Source of the DNA: Elephas maximus indicus | Lineage: Eukaryota > Chordata > Mammalia > Proboscidea > Elephantidae | DNA length: 64,000 bases | Assembly: GCF_024166365.1 (NCBI RefSeq) | Contig: NC_064825.1 | Location: 107,212,480 to 107,276,479 of the forward strand | Direction of reading: 5' to 3' | Shown: positions 46,642 to 58,390 of the stretch, piece after piece | How positions within the stretch are numbered: the stretch's first letter is position 1 | Layout: each line of letters starts with the position of its first letter | Translations under genes and position numbers: made by a program | Notes under the pieces: generated by a model | The model's database searches: none | Seen by the model: the letters and a program-made list of their open reading frames with translations, nothing else | Told to the model about the DNA's origin: nothing

Positions 46642-48106
46642 ACTTCACTTCTTCTGTTCGCTTTAGCTACTGTGAGCTTAAGAACAACTTTCAGAGTCTC
46701 TTCTGACAGGCATTTTGGTCTTTTTTTCTTTCTGTCTTTTTAATGACCTTCTGTTTTCTTCATGCATGATGTCCTTGATGTCATTCCATGACTTGTCTGA
46801 TCTTTGAATATTAGTGTTCATTGCATGAAGTCTTTTCTTAAGGTGGTCTCTAAATTCAGGTGGGATACAATCGAAGCCATACTTTGACACTCCTGTACTT
46901 GTTTTAATTTTCGTCAACTTCACCTTGCTTAAGAGCAATTGATGGCCTGTTCCATAGTTGGCCCCTGCCTCGTCCTGACTGGTGGTACTGAGCTTTTTCA
47001 TTCTCTTTCCACAGTCGCACTCAATTTGATTCTTGTATATTCCACCTGGCAAGGTCCTCGTATACAGTCACTGTTTATTTTGTTGAATAAAGGTATTTGT
47101 GATAAAGAAGTCATTGATCTTGTAAAATTCTATCATGCAGTCTCAGCATTGTCTTTGTCTCCAAGGCAGTATTTTTCACCTGCCAATCTTTCTTCTTTGT
47201 TCCTAATTTTTGCATTCCAGTTGCCAGTGATTATAAATATATCTTGATTGCATATTTGATCAATTTCAGACTGCAGAAGTTGGTAAAAATCTTCAATTTC
47301 TTCATTTTTGGCCTTAGTGGTTGGTGCATAAATTTGAATAATAATTATATAAACTGGTCTTCCTCCTAAGGTGTCTGGGTATTATGCTATCACTGATAAC
47401 GTTTTACTTCAGGATAGATCTTGAAATGTTCTTTTTGATGATAAAGGTGATTCCATTCCTTTTCAATTTATCATTCCAGGTATAGTAGACCATACGATTG
47501 TCTGATTCCAAATGGCCGGTAACAGTCCATTTCAGGTCACTGTAATGCCGCTATGAGTTAGAATCAACTTAACGATAACAGGTTTGGTTTTTTTATTTCA
47601 AATGCCTAGGATATCAATTTTTATATGTTCTATTTCATCTTTGATGATTTCCAATTTTCCTAGGTTTGTACTTCGTACATTCCACATTTCCATTATTAAT
47701 GAATGTTTGCAGCTGTTTCTTCTTATTTGGAGTTGTGCCACATTAACAAATGAAGGTAACAAAAGCTTTACTCTATCCGCGTCATTAAGTTCAACTCTAC
47801 TTTGAGGGGACAGCTCTTCCCCAGTTGTATTTTGAGTTTCTTCCAACCTGAGGGGCTCATCTTCCAGCACGATAGCAGACAGTTTTCTGCTCCTATTCAC
47901 AAGCTTTTCACTGGCCAGTTTTTTCAGAAGTAGACAGCCATGTCCTTCTTCCTAATCTGTCTTAGTCTGGAAGCTCAGCAGAAACTAGTCCACCAACAGT
48001 GATCCTGCTCATATTTGAAATATGTGTGGCAAAGCTTCCAGTGTCACAGAAACACACGAGCCACCACAGTAAGACAAACTGACAGACACTTGGTGGATTG
48101 TAAACG
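46642..48106 (-). mobile_element. RTE LINE copy, 5' part only (right arm)
   Basis: Minus-strand RTE from a 5' leader near 48,100 to mid-ORF at about 46,645, where it abuts the old L1 without a 3' tail. It encodes degraded endonuclease, and near 46,678-47,052 PPEFRDHLKKRLHAMNTNIQ-like sequence. A SINE tail piece interrupts it near 47,535. About 190 bases of the host L1 that are present in the left arm are missing here, so the junction is not a simple insertion. Confidence 0.85.
47535..47592 (+). mobile_element. AfroSINE tail fragment inside RTE
   Basis: CCGCTATGAGTTAGAATCAA and the following GGTTTGGTTTTTTT interrupt the RTE between TTTCAGGTCACT and ATGCCTAGG, which are adjacent in the RTE copy at 50,850-50,870. 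Only the 3' core and tail of a SINE are present. Confidence 0.65.
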
Positions 48107-48118
48107 TAGAACTACTAT

Positions 48119-51100
48119 GTTGTTGTTGTTGTTAGGTGCCGTCGAGTCGGCTCTGACTCATAGTGACCCTATGCACAACGGAACGAAACACCGCCTGGTC
48201 CTGAGCCATCCTCACAATCCTTGTTATGCTTGAGCTCATTGTTGCAGCCACTGTGTCAATCCACCTTGTTGAGGGTCTTCCTCTTCTCCGCTGACCCTGT
48301 ACTCTGCCAAGCATGATGTCCTTCTCCAGGGACTGATCCCTCCTGACAACATGTCCAAAGTATATAAGAGGCAGTCTCGCCATCCTTGCCTCTAAGGAGC
48401 ATTGTGGCTGCACTTCTTCCAAGACAGATTTGTTCGTTCTTTTGGCAGTCCAGGGTATATTCAATATTCTTCGCCAACACCACAATTCAAAGGTGTCAAC
48501 TCTTCTTCAGTCTTTCTTATTCATTGTCCAGCTTTCACATGCATATGATGTGACTGAAAATACCATGGCTTGGGTCAGGCACCCGTTAGTCTTCAGGGTA
48601 ACATCTTTGCTCTTCAACACTTTAAAGAGGCCCTTTGCAGCAGATTTGCCCAATACAACGCGTCTTTTGATTTCTCGACTGCTGCTTCCATGGCTGTTGA
48701 TTGTGGATCCAAGTAAAATGAAATGCTCACAACTTCAATCTTTTCTCCATTTATCACGATGTTGCTCATTGGTCCACTTGTGAGGATTTTTATTTTCTTT
48801 ATGTTGAGGTGTAATCCATACTGAAGGCTGTGGTCTTTGAACTTCATTAGTAAGTGCTTCAAGTTCTCTTCACTTTCAGCAAGCAAGGTTGTGTCATCTG
48901 CATAACGCAGGTTGTTAATGAGTCTTCCTCCAAACCTGATGCCCCGTTCTTCTTCATATAGTCAAGCTTCTTGTATTATTTGTTCAGCATACAAATTAAA
49001 AAAGTATGGTGAAAGAATACAACCCTGACACACACCTTTCCTGACTTTAAACCAATCAGTATCCCCTTGTTCTGTCCAAACAACTGCTTCTTGATCCATG
49101 TAAAGGTTCCTCATGAGCACAGTTAAGTGTTCTGGAATTTGCCATTCTTCGCAGTGTTATCCATGATTTGTTACGATCTACACAGTCGAAGCCTTGGCAG
49201 AGTCAATAAAACAGAGGTAAACATCCTTCTGGTATTCTCTTCTTTCAGCCAGAATCCATCTGACATCAGCAGTGATAGCCCTGGTTCCACGTCCTCTTCT
49301 GAAACCAGCCTGAATTTCTGGCAGTTCCCTGTCGATATACTGCTGCAGCTGTTTTTGAATGATCTTCAGCAAAATTTTACTTGAGTCTGATGTTAATGAT
49401 ATTGTTCTATAATTTCCACATTCGGTTGGATCACCTTTCTTGGGACTAGCATAAATATGGACCTCTTCCAGTCAGTTGGCCAGGAAGCTGTCTTCCATAT
49501 TTCTTGGCATAGAAGAGTGAGCACCTCCAGCACTGCATCTGTTTGTTGAAACATCTCAATTGATATTCCATCAATTCCTGGGGCCTTGTTTTTTGCCAAT
49601 GCCTTCAGAGCAGCTTAGACTTCTTCCTTCAGTACCATCGGTTCCTGATCATATGCCACCTATTGAAATGGTTGAATATCGACTAATTCTTTTTGGTATA
49701 ATGGCTCTGTGTATTCCTTCCATCTTCTTTTGATGCTTCCTGCATCATTTAATATTTTCCCCTTGGAATCCTTCACTATTGCAACTCGAGGCTTGAATTT
49801 TTTCTTCAGTTCTTTCAGCCTGAGAAATGCCAAGCGTGTTCTTCCCTTTTGGTTTTCCATCTCCAGCTCTTTGCACAAGTCATTATAATACTTTACTTTG
49901 TCTTCTCAAGAGGCCCTTTGAAATCTTCTGTTCAGTTCTTTTACTTCATGAATTCTTCCTTTTGCTTTAGCTGCTCAACACTCAAGAGTAAGTGTCAGAG
50001 TCTCCTCTGACATTCATCTTGGTCTTTTCTTTCTTTCCTGTCTTTTCAGTGACCTCTTGCTTTCTTCATGGATGATGTCCTTGATGTCATTCCACAACTC
50101 GTCTGGTCTTCGGTCACTAGCGTTCAATGTGTCAAATCTATTCCTCAGATGGTCTCTAAATTCAGGTGGGGTATATCCAAGGTCATATTTTGGCTCTCAT
50201 GGACTTGTTCTGATTTTCTTCAGTTTCAGCCTGAACCTGCATATGAGCAATTGATGGTCTGTTCCACAGTTGGCCCCTGGCCTTGTTCTGACTGATGATA
50301 TTGAGCTTTTCCATAGTCTCTTCCCACGGATGTAGTCAGTTTGGTTTCTGTGTGTTCCATCTGGCGAGGTCCATGTGTATTGTCGCCGTTTATGTTGGTG
50401 AAAGAAGGTATTTGCAATGAAAAAGTCGTTGGTCTTGCAAAATTCTATCGTTCGATCTCTGGCATTGTTTTTATCACCAAGACCATATTTTCCAAATACT
50501 AATCCTTCTTCTTTGTTTTCAACTTTTGCATTCCAATCGCCAGTATTTACCAATGCATCTTGACTGTATGTTCGATCAATTTCAGACTTCAGCAGCTGAT
50601 AAAAATCTTCTATTTCTTCATCTTTGGCCCTAGTGGCTGGTGTGTAAATTTTAATAATAGTCATGTTTACTGGTCTTCCTTGTAGGTGTGTGGATATTAT
50701 CCTATCACTGACAGCATTGTACTTCAGGATAGATTTTTGAAACATTCTTTTTGACAATGAATGCTACACCATTTCTTTTCGAGTTGTCATTCCCAGCATG
50801 GTAGACTATACCATTGTCCAATTCAAAATGGCCAGTACCAGTCCATTTCAGCTCACTTATGCCTAGGATATTGATGTTTATGCACTTCATTTCATTTTTG
50901 ATGATTTCCAATTTTCCTAGATTCATACTTCATACATTCCAAGGCCCGATTATTAATGGCTGTTTGCAGCTGTTTCTTCTCATTTTGAGTCATGCCACAT
51001 CAGCAAATGAAGGTCCCAGGTCTCCATCCACATCATTAAGGTCGACTCTACTTTGAGGTTGCAGCTCTTCCCCAGTCGTCTTTTGAGTGCCTTCCAACCT

Positions 51101-51347
51101 GGGGAGCTCATCTTCCAGCACTATATCAGACACTGTTCCATTGCTGGTCACAAGGTTTTCACTGGCTAATGCTTTTCAGAAGTAGACTGCTGGGTCCTTC
51201 TTCCTAGTCTGTCTTAGTCTGGAAGCTCAGCTGAAACCTGTCCTCCATGGGTGACCCAGATGGTATCTGAATACCAGTGGCATAACTTCCAGCCTCACAG
51301 CAACACACAAGCCCCCACAGTACGACAAACTGACAGACACGTAGGGG
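48119..51347 (-). mobile_element. RTE (BovB-like) LINE, full length, about 3.2 kb
   Basis: Flanked by perfect 11-base target duplications AGAACTACTAT (48,108-48,118 and 51,348-51,358). The minus strand begins with the leader also seen at 21,096 and 48,100 and ends in GGCACCTAACAACAACAACA. It is absent from the left arm. It is the most complete RTE here: all parts are present but the reading frame is broken at several places. Confidence 0.93.
48136..50926 (-). pseudogene. RTE ORF (APE endonuclease + reverse transcriptase), broken
   Basis: Order on the minus strand: MNLGKLEIIKNEMKCININI start (50,926). Endonuclease domain with NTGDWNAK, the TWTSPDGTHRNQTDYI block and GTDHQLL (50,197-50,757). 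Linker (49,660-49,878). Reverse transcriptase with IQAGFRRGRGTR and YLCFID (49,178-49,372), and NLRYADDTTLLAESEENLKH near 48,850-48,925 with the YADD catalytic pair intact. A C-terminal part contains MWCWRRILNIPWTAKRTNK (48,132-48,485). Stops and frame changes separate the pieces. It is an enzyme for target-primed reverse transcription and a plausible source for AfroSINE mobilisation when such elements were active. Confidence 0.88.
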
Positions 51348-51358
51348 AGAACTACTAT

Positions 51359-51890
51359 ATGACCCAACAACCCCAATCCTAGGTACATACCCAGATCAAG
51401 TGGAAGCAAGAATGCAAATAGAAACCTGAATATTAATGTCCATTGCAGCACCATTCACAATAGCCAAAAGATAAAATATCCATCAACAGATGAATGGATA
51501 AACAAAATGGAGTATATAAACACAATGGAACACTCTTCAGCCACAAAGAAAAATGAAATTCTGATGCATGCCACTGCGTGAATAAACTTTGAAAACATCA
51601 TGCTGAGTGAATTGAATCAGTTGCAAAAGGACAAATACTGTATGTTCTCAGTTACATGAAATAAGTAAATATACAGAAACAAAAGATTATTAGTGGTTAA
51701 CAGGGGTAGAAGGGAAGGGGGAAGATTTGTTTAGGAGGCACTGAGTTTATGTTAATGGTGATGGAACGATTTGGAAAAGGATAACTAATGAGAATAATTG
51801 CACAATTTCAAGAATGTAATCAACGTTACTGAATTGTACACTTAGAGATTGTAGATGTTTTGTTACATATATTTTCACCACACGCACATA
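51359..51890 (+). mobile_element. Old L1 3' end, right-arm copy (continuation)
   Basis: Resumes the L1 interrupted at 46,640: ACTACTATATGACCCAACAA and AATGGATAAACAAAATGGAG, then 3'UTR. It matches 13,150-13,880 of the left arm, opposite strand. Confidence 0.85.
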
Positions 51891-51952
51891 CACGCACAAC
51901 TTCACTGGCAGCACAGGACTTGTTATATAAGAGAAGAAATAATTTTATTGGT

Positions 51953-52162
51953 CATTGGGTGGTGCAAATGGCTTGTGCTCAATTAATAACCTAAAATTGG
52001 TGGTTCAAACCCACCCAGTGACATTGCAGAAGAAATGACTGGTGACCTGTTTCCATAAAGATTATAATCAAGAAAATCCTATGGGACGGTTCTACTCTAT
52101 AACACATGAGAGCACCATGAGTGGGAATTGACTCTATGACAGTAAGTTTGATTTTGGTTTGA
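51953..52162 (+). mobile_element. AfroSINE (shared by both arms)
   Basis: Mirror of 12,898-13,107; head TCATTGGGTGGTGCAAATGG, tail TTTGATTTTGGTTT. Pre-duplication. Confidence 0.85.
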
Positions 52163-54371
52163 CATGAGGTGGGGTGGGGCAAGTAAAGCACAACAGTCAT
52201 GTTAAGATGATGAGACAAAATCATAATCTGGAAAGTCTGAGGTGGCTATAACACATATGTGAAAATATATTTGAAAACATGACAGCAAATCATTTTCCAA
52301 ATTTGGTGAAATGTGTAAATTCAGATCAAGAAATTTAAAGAGACTCAAAAAGAATAAGTACACACATACACACACAAATGATGATAATGTCAATTACACT
52401 TTTGCCATGACTTCACGACTATTCCAGTTTCAACGGAATTGCACTGACATCTCCCCCACCGCCATGGTAACTTTAATGGTAAGAGTGAAGTGTCTTTCCA
52501 TCATGCAGGTCTCCATGGGACTGTATGGATCATTTATAGTTTTTTTTTTTTTTTCCCCCCTGGGATTCCCCCTCATCTTTTCTCTCTGGGGAATGTGTAA
52601 GGCATCCTAGTTAATTAGAAACCACAACAAGGCAATTTTTATTAAGTATCTCAGATAATTTCACATAATCAACCAGTTACGCCCTACTTCCTCAGGGGAC
52701 ACTGCGAAGGGGGAGAACGACCATAAATTCTTCCTACCAAAGAAAGAGAAGCAATAATTTGGGAGAAGAAAATCCAATTTTTTATTAAAGGCAAGAGGGT
52801 AAGAATTGTCCTCCGCTGGGGTTATCACCTGGCTCCTGGTCATTTCTCATGATCCATGGCTTCTGACTGTAGACACTCTATGGCCGCGTATAGCTAATCC
52901 CTTCACTACACCACAGATATTACCTCCTTTATTAACTGGGGTTCCCTGGGTCCTTGTGGCGGGCATTATGTTCTTTTATCTGACTATCTGCCCCAAATCT
53001 ACTTGATTTGTACGAGCTGCTTGTGGCATTTGGATACTCCAAGTGAACAGAGTTGGGAATATCTGAAAACCTCATCATCAGCCTCACCGAAATGAATTGA
53101 CTCAGGTTAGAGCTTTCAGGACATCTAGTGAATTTGAATTTTATGCATCAAAAGCTGATTTTTTTTTTATTGTAAATATGTCCTATGCAATATTTGGTTA
53201 ATAACAAGTGTTCTTTGTGTACAAATATTTGCTAAGAAATAAATACACTTAGCGTAAGTATGAAGCATGCAATAACTGATAAACTGGGACTAGTTTTAAG
53301 ATGAGCATTAACAGCGCGAAAACATGGCCTTTTGCTGTTTTAAGTGCTATCACTGTATCATTTGTTTGTTATGTGTTTTCCTTGGTAAATTGTCTACAAA
53401 TAGGTCTGATTTTTCAAAGTAGGCACTGAAGCTGAGTAGACCGAAAAATACACTCAGTGTTTTTTAAAAGTTACAGAACTGCGGAGAATGCACTAAACCT
53501 AACATCAATCCAAACTTATATCACCGTGTCCACATACCTTTGGTTCTTGTCTGCTTAGGAGGGAGGTGTCTCAAATGTACACACTAAGATATTCAGAGCA
53601 AGTCATAGGTACTCTTCTTCATGCAAGAAGGATGGGAGGAATAGAACAATCCGGATATTTTAGAGGGAGGTAGAAAGTGACAATGAACAAGGAGGTTGAC
53701 TCAATATACACTAGTATGATTTCCAGGAAAACACTGAAGGCTTCAGAGTGGTAGGCTTGGTACTGAGTTCTGAATCCCTTTGCTCAGTGCAGTACATCTC
53801 CTATCCTACAGAAAATCCTGTGATAGCAGGTCCTGTCATTAGTAAATTCCAGGTAAAATTTCCCAGACGTAAGCTTGTCATTCTTATATGGTGGTGAATA
53901 GAGACCTGGAAGGGAGAATGGGACTTAGTGGAGAAACAGCAGACAAATTTACCTAGGAAGAAAGGGTGGAGGTGGCTAACAAACTCCAGTATTGTCTTGC
54001 CCCTTCACCCCAATTTTCTGAATCAGGCTGCCAAAATTGACACCAAGAATTAGCAGTTTCCTTGAAGGCTGCTACTCCAGGTGTCACAGAACCAAGAATC
54101 ATCCTTAACAGAAAACTGCTGCAAAGTGACTCTGGACTGAAGCTCTTCCCGTCTGTAAGTGTGAAGCTTCTTGGCAGCTCCGGCAAGATCCAACCTGATA
54201 GTTTTGTAACCTAAACCTTGGCATTCCATTACAGCCCACCACTAATATCCTGTATTTTATGTCACTGAACTTTTTGAACTCAAGCTACTGTTCCAACTCA
54301 AAAAGCATGTTTGCAGAGTTCTGGTGTCATCAAAAGGACACTGAATGTGGGAAAAAGAAAAACAAAAAAGA
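52163..54371. other. Right-arm unique intergenic DNA
   Basis: Mirror of the left arm at 5,260-7,140, with the L1-leader block of 7,145-12,800 absent. T/C run at 52,541-52,560. Segment 54,135-54,371 is missing from the left arm. No gene recognised. Confidence 0.6.
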
Positions 54372-54553
54372 ATTGCCAGGAGTCAATACTAACTCATATC
54401 AAGCCTATAGGATAGACTAGAACTGCCCATTAGAGTTTCCAAGGCTGTAATCTTTATGGAAGCAGACGGCCACATCTTACTCCAAAGGAGCAACTGCTGA
54501 CTTTTTAGTTAGCACCCCAACATTTAACCCCTATGTTACCTAACAGGGATCCT
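54372..54553 (-). mobile_element. AfroSINE (shared; complete in this arm)
   Basis: Complete counterpart of the tail-deleted SINE at 5,119-5,260. Core GTCAATACTAACTCATATCA, head near TTACCTAACAGGGATCC. Confidence 0.8.
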
Positions 54554-54975
54554 CATTCAATGTGAGAGGTGATTAAAAGGGAATCCAAGTGGTTTAGATT
54601 ATAGCAGCTTCATTAGCTCCATTCAGGATATTTTCCCTTTATTTTCTGACTTTCTTATGTAAGTATAAGTGATGACAGGGCTGAGACTTACAGGTGATAT
54701 ACTTGAAAAGCACAGTGGTGTTCTCTTTCATTTCTCCATTGTACAGTTTCCAGAAAAAAAAAAGCAACATATGATACAATAAATGCACACATATTTTAAA
54801 TGCCATACAGACTCCATCATTACTTCAATGGTGTATTAAAGGAAATAAAGCACATAAAATGAAATACTCAAAATCTTCAAATACTGATATAAACTTAGAT
54901 TTTAGTGGCAATGGATAAAGATCTTATGAGTCTTGAAGCTTGTAAAAAGTATGCTTCTTTTTTTTTTTTTTTAAA

Positions 54976-55180
54976 GGAGAACTGGTGACACACAACTGTC
55001 AAGAGCTCAGCTCCTATCAAAAAGGTTGGTGGTTCAAACCTATCCAGTAGCTCTGAGGGAAAAAGACCTGGCAATCTGCTTCCATAATGATTACAGCCAA
55101 GGAAACCCTACAAGGCAATTTTACTTTGTCACATGGGGTCTCTATGACTCTAAAATTAACTCAGTGGTAGCTAGCAACAA
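54976..55180 (+). mobile_element. AfroSINE, diverged (shared by both arms)
   Basis: Mirror of 4,518-4,720. Head GGAGAACTGGTGACACACAA; ends near GTAGCTAGCAACAA. Confidence 0.75.
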
Positions 55181-55811
55181 TTTAAAAATAAATTAAAATT
55201 ATGAATGCAAATTGACCCTAAATGTGAACATTTAGTTAGAAAAAGTAATAAAACATTTTAAAATTATAAACATACTGCTAAAGTCACAAACAGCAACAAA
55301 AGAATAAATGTGTTTCTATCCCAGGTTTTACAAGGTATATCACTATGTGACTGCATTGCTAAGTCCCTACCCACAACCCGTAAAGAGGCTCAAATTTAAG
55401 CTTTATTAACTTCAAATTATCTTTGCCTCTCTACAAGAATAAGAAAATCTCACAAGATTTCTCAAACAAAAATGGAAGTACACTAAAGAAAACTGTGATG
55501 TTGTTGTGCAGATGAAATTAAGACTATTATCTCAATATTAACAACTTCATGGTTTTATTATAAATATATGTGCTGCAAACATTGCTGAATTGATTTAAAG
55601 TGTAATCTATGTTATGTCAGACTATAATGTTTCAGAAGTATCCTCCAATTTTGAGAAGTGGAATCTTCTACACTTTATTTTAATTAAAATCAGAAGTAGC
55701 AATTACTTTTCCATCCTCTGGTACGGAGAAAACGTGTCCACTCTTTCCACAAGTTTATTTTCTTTATAATACGACATGAACACTGAAACCAATGCCTCTG
55801 TTTCTTCCCAG
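55181..55811. other. Upstream flank of the right-arm OR8K5-like gene
   Basis: Mirror of 3,714-4,517 without the left-only SINE. It ends with the pyrimidine-rich acceptor TTTCTTCCCAG at 55,801-55,811, immediately before the probable coding exon. Confidence 0.6.
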
Positions 55812-55829
55812 AAAAGAGAACTGGATGGA

Positions 55830-56780
55830 ATGGGCCATCAGAATCTGACAGTACTGACTGAATTCATTCTAGTGGGAGTCACAAGGCGCCCTGAGCTGCA
55901 GCTCCCCCTATTTGCAGCTTTCCTTGTCATCTACATGATCACAGTAGTTGGAAACATGGGCCTGATCATCTTGACCAAGGCAGACTCCCACCTACAGACA
56001 CCTATGTATTTTTTTATCAGACACCTGGCCTTTGTTGATCTTGGTAATTCTACTGTGATTTATCCCAAGACGCTAGTAAATTTTGTTGTGAATCAAAATA
56101 CCATATCCTATTATGCATGTGCCACACAAATGGCTTTTTACATTCTGTTCATTATCAGTGAGCTCTTCATCCTGTCGGCAATGGCCTATGACCGCTATGT
56201 GGCCATCTGTAACCCTCTGCTCTACAATGTTATCATGTCCCAGAAACTTTGCTATGCACTTGTGGGCATTCCATATCTCTACAGCACCTTTCTGTCCCTG
56301 ATGGTCACCAGTAAGATTTTTATATCGACCTTCTGTGGCTCTAACATCATCAGTCATTTTTACTGTGATAATACTGCCTTGATACCTTTGCTCTGCTCAA
56401 ATGCACGAGAAATAGAATTGTTGATCATAATATTTTCAGCACTTAATTTAATTTCCTCTCTTCTGGTAGTTCTGGTCTCCTACATGCTGATTCTGACAGC
56501 TATATTTCGAATGAATTCTGCAGAGGGCAGGAAAAAAGCTTTCTCCACGTGTGGTTCTCATCTGACAGTGGTGGTTGTGTTCTATGGAACTCTGTTATTT
56601 ATGTATCTTCAGCCTAAATCTGCTCGTTCCTCTGATACTGACAAAATGGCGTCCATGTTTTACACTTTAGTTATCCCCATGCTGAACCCCTTCATTTACA
56701 GTTTAAGGAACAAAGAAGTAAAACATGCTTTTAACAGGGTGTTCAGGAGGCCATGCAAACTTCTATTTGATACTCAATAG
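55830..56780 (+). CDS. OR8K5: Olfactory receptor, OR8K5-like, right-arm copy
   Basis: Class II OR of 316 residues. The ATG at 55,830 (MGHQNLTVLTEF) is chosen because it aligns with OR8K5. An in-frame ATG at 55,776 lies before the splice acceptor at 55,810 and would not be in the spliced message. Seen: NLT at 5-7, GN at 41-42, PMYFF, Cys97, MAYDRY (118-123), the EL2 cysteine set, SY in TM5, KAFSTCGSH and PMLNPFIY. The tail continues with RRPCKLLFDTQ, nine residues beyond the left copy. Differences from the left copy cluster in TM2-EL1 (residues 76-88) and EL2 (DNTALIP versus DDAFLIA), regions that can affect ligand choice. Probably functional. Confidence 0.94.
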   Translation: MGHQNLTVLTEFILVGVTRRPELQLPLFAAFLVIYMITVVGNMGLIILTKADSHLQTPMYFFIRHLAFVDLGNSTVIYPKTLVNFVVNQNTISYYACATQMAFYILFIISELFILSAMAYDRYVAICNPLLYNVIMSQKLCYALVGIPYLYSTFLSLMVTSKIFISTFCGSNIISHFYCDNTALIPLLCSNAREIELLIIIFSALNLISSLLVVLVSYMLILTAIFRMNSAEGRKKAFSTCGSHLTVVVVFYGTLLFMYLQPKSARSSDTDKMASMFYTLVIPMLNPFIYSLRNKEVKHAFNRVFRRPCKLLFDTQ

Positions 56781-57155
56781 ATAATATTGTTTTAATGAAT
56801 TTTTGAAAATGGCAAATGCCACATAAAAATATTTCTAGTATACACAATTACATTCTCTTTGGTTCCAGAGTAAAGACATAGTGTAGAGCACATACAAGTG
56901 GATTGCTTTCCTTATATCCATCCAAATATATTTTAATCATCGTATTTTGGATCTCAAATTAAATGTTATACCATTCCTGTGTTTCCTTGTTTCTCTTTCA
57001 ATGTTTCCTTATGTGATTTTGTTGAAAAGCAGACTTTACGCAATGGAATACCTATTACACTCTACAGCAGTAAATTATGTGTGTATATTTGTAAGCGTTT
57101 TTGTAAAGATGGTGGGGGTCTTCTGAATCTTATTTTCATCACATTTTCTGATCCT

Positions 57156-58390
57156 AAAACAACAGTATAAGCAAAATTGGAGACGAAGAGTTATTTATGT
57201 GTCCCTGTTGATACAATGAATAATTTATGGGTATTGTTTCCTTTCTAATGTGATTATCATTTCTTATTTACACTGTACTCAAATATGTGTAAAGTGGGCT
57301 AGAATATTTTGCTTGGTTATCATTTAATTTGATATCCTTTCTCCTGAGCTAACTAGTGCCTTGTATGATGATTCTGATTTTGGCTATATTGCAGATGCAG
57401 AAACTAGTTAGTCAAGAGAAATATAAAAAAAAGGTAATAAAAAGCGAATACACTTGGGAATAGGAGGAAGGGTGAACAAAGATATTATGCATGCCTGATG
57501 GGAAGAACTAAAGTATTTATTAAAGGTGATGATTGATGCAAAATCTGATGATTAGAAAGCATTGTAAGAACCAAGAGAATATGTTGATACATTTCTGATT
57601 CATATTCTCAATACGTTGAAGAACATTTACGTGTACAAAAGGAAGGAAAACACATCAATAGAGCATGTTACCTTAAAGTGAAACAGCTTTATTGCTTGAC
57701 ACCGACATATGTTATTAATGGCAAAATGTGGATTTACGATCATTCCTTTATAGAAGATGTATAAAATAATGTTGAGCTCATGTCTACTGAATAAATAGAT
57801 ATTCTACTGAAGTAGTAAATGCTTCTTATGTTTATTCACTAAAAAAAAATTTGGGACAAATACATAATTTCAAATTCTTCCTTCCAAACACACAAAAAAA
57901 TTGTTCCATTTTCCACACTTTGTTCATTTTAGCCAAATATGAGATTAATTACAAAATGATTATCAATCAAGTACCATAATTTACTAAAAACAAAGGCAGA
58001 ATAATGTTTACTCTATTTTCTGTCTTGGCATCAGAGAATTCTAAGAGAAACTTGTAATCTGCTAAATAAAACAGCTGGTAAAATGAATGTAAACAAATTT
58101 TACCATCCTGCTGACAGTCATCACCTGCTGTGGGTTTTGACCTAATCTCCACTAGCACTTGTGCCGTAATCCAGAGAAATACAAACTTCAGTACATCTAA
58201 AGTGCATTTTTCCTTCATTTGCTTGAATATTTAATAATGTCTGACAGAGCTAGAAAACATACACAATACCCAGTACTGAATTGAAACCGAAACTTCATTT
58301 GAAATGCAAACTAATTACATATTCTGGAAATAATAGAAACTGTTTAAGAATTTCTGAAAAACAAGTTATGTCAGGAAAAAAACAAAACAA
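57156..58390. other. Unique DNA beyond the right arm
   Basis: No gene or repeat recognised. Whether the duplication continues here cannot be tested, because the matching place on the left is covered by the L1 at 1-2,390. Confidence 0.5.

Larger units (their letters stand above)
39859..57155 (-). repeat. Right arm of the large inverted duplication
   Basis: Reverse-complement match to 2,391-19,965, carrying OR5J2-like copy c (minus) and the OR8K5-like gene (plus). The pairing positions of the gene ends sum to about 59,530-59,730, which is the mirror-image relation with centre near 29.8 kb. Shared SINEs are at 42,337, 46,391, 51,953, 54,372 and 54,976. Right-only events are the RTE block at 46.6-51.35 kb and the loss of the old L1 leader block present at 7.1-12.8 kb. 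Confidence 0.88.

Noticed and set aside
55776-55829. Upstream in-frame ATG giving an 18-residue extension of the right OR8K5-like receptor
   Set aside because: A strong splice acceptor (TTTCTTCCCAG) lies between it and the aligned start, so it is probably intronic.
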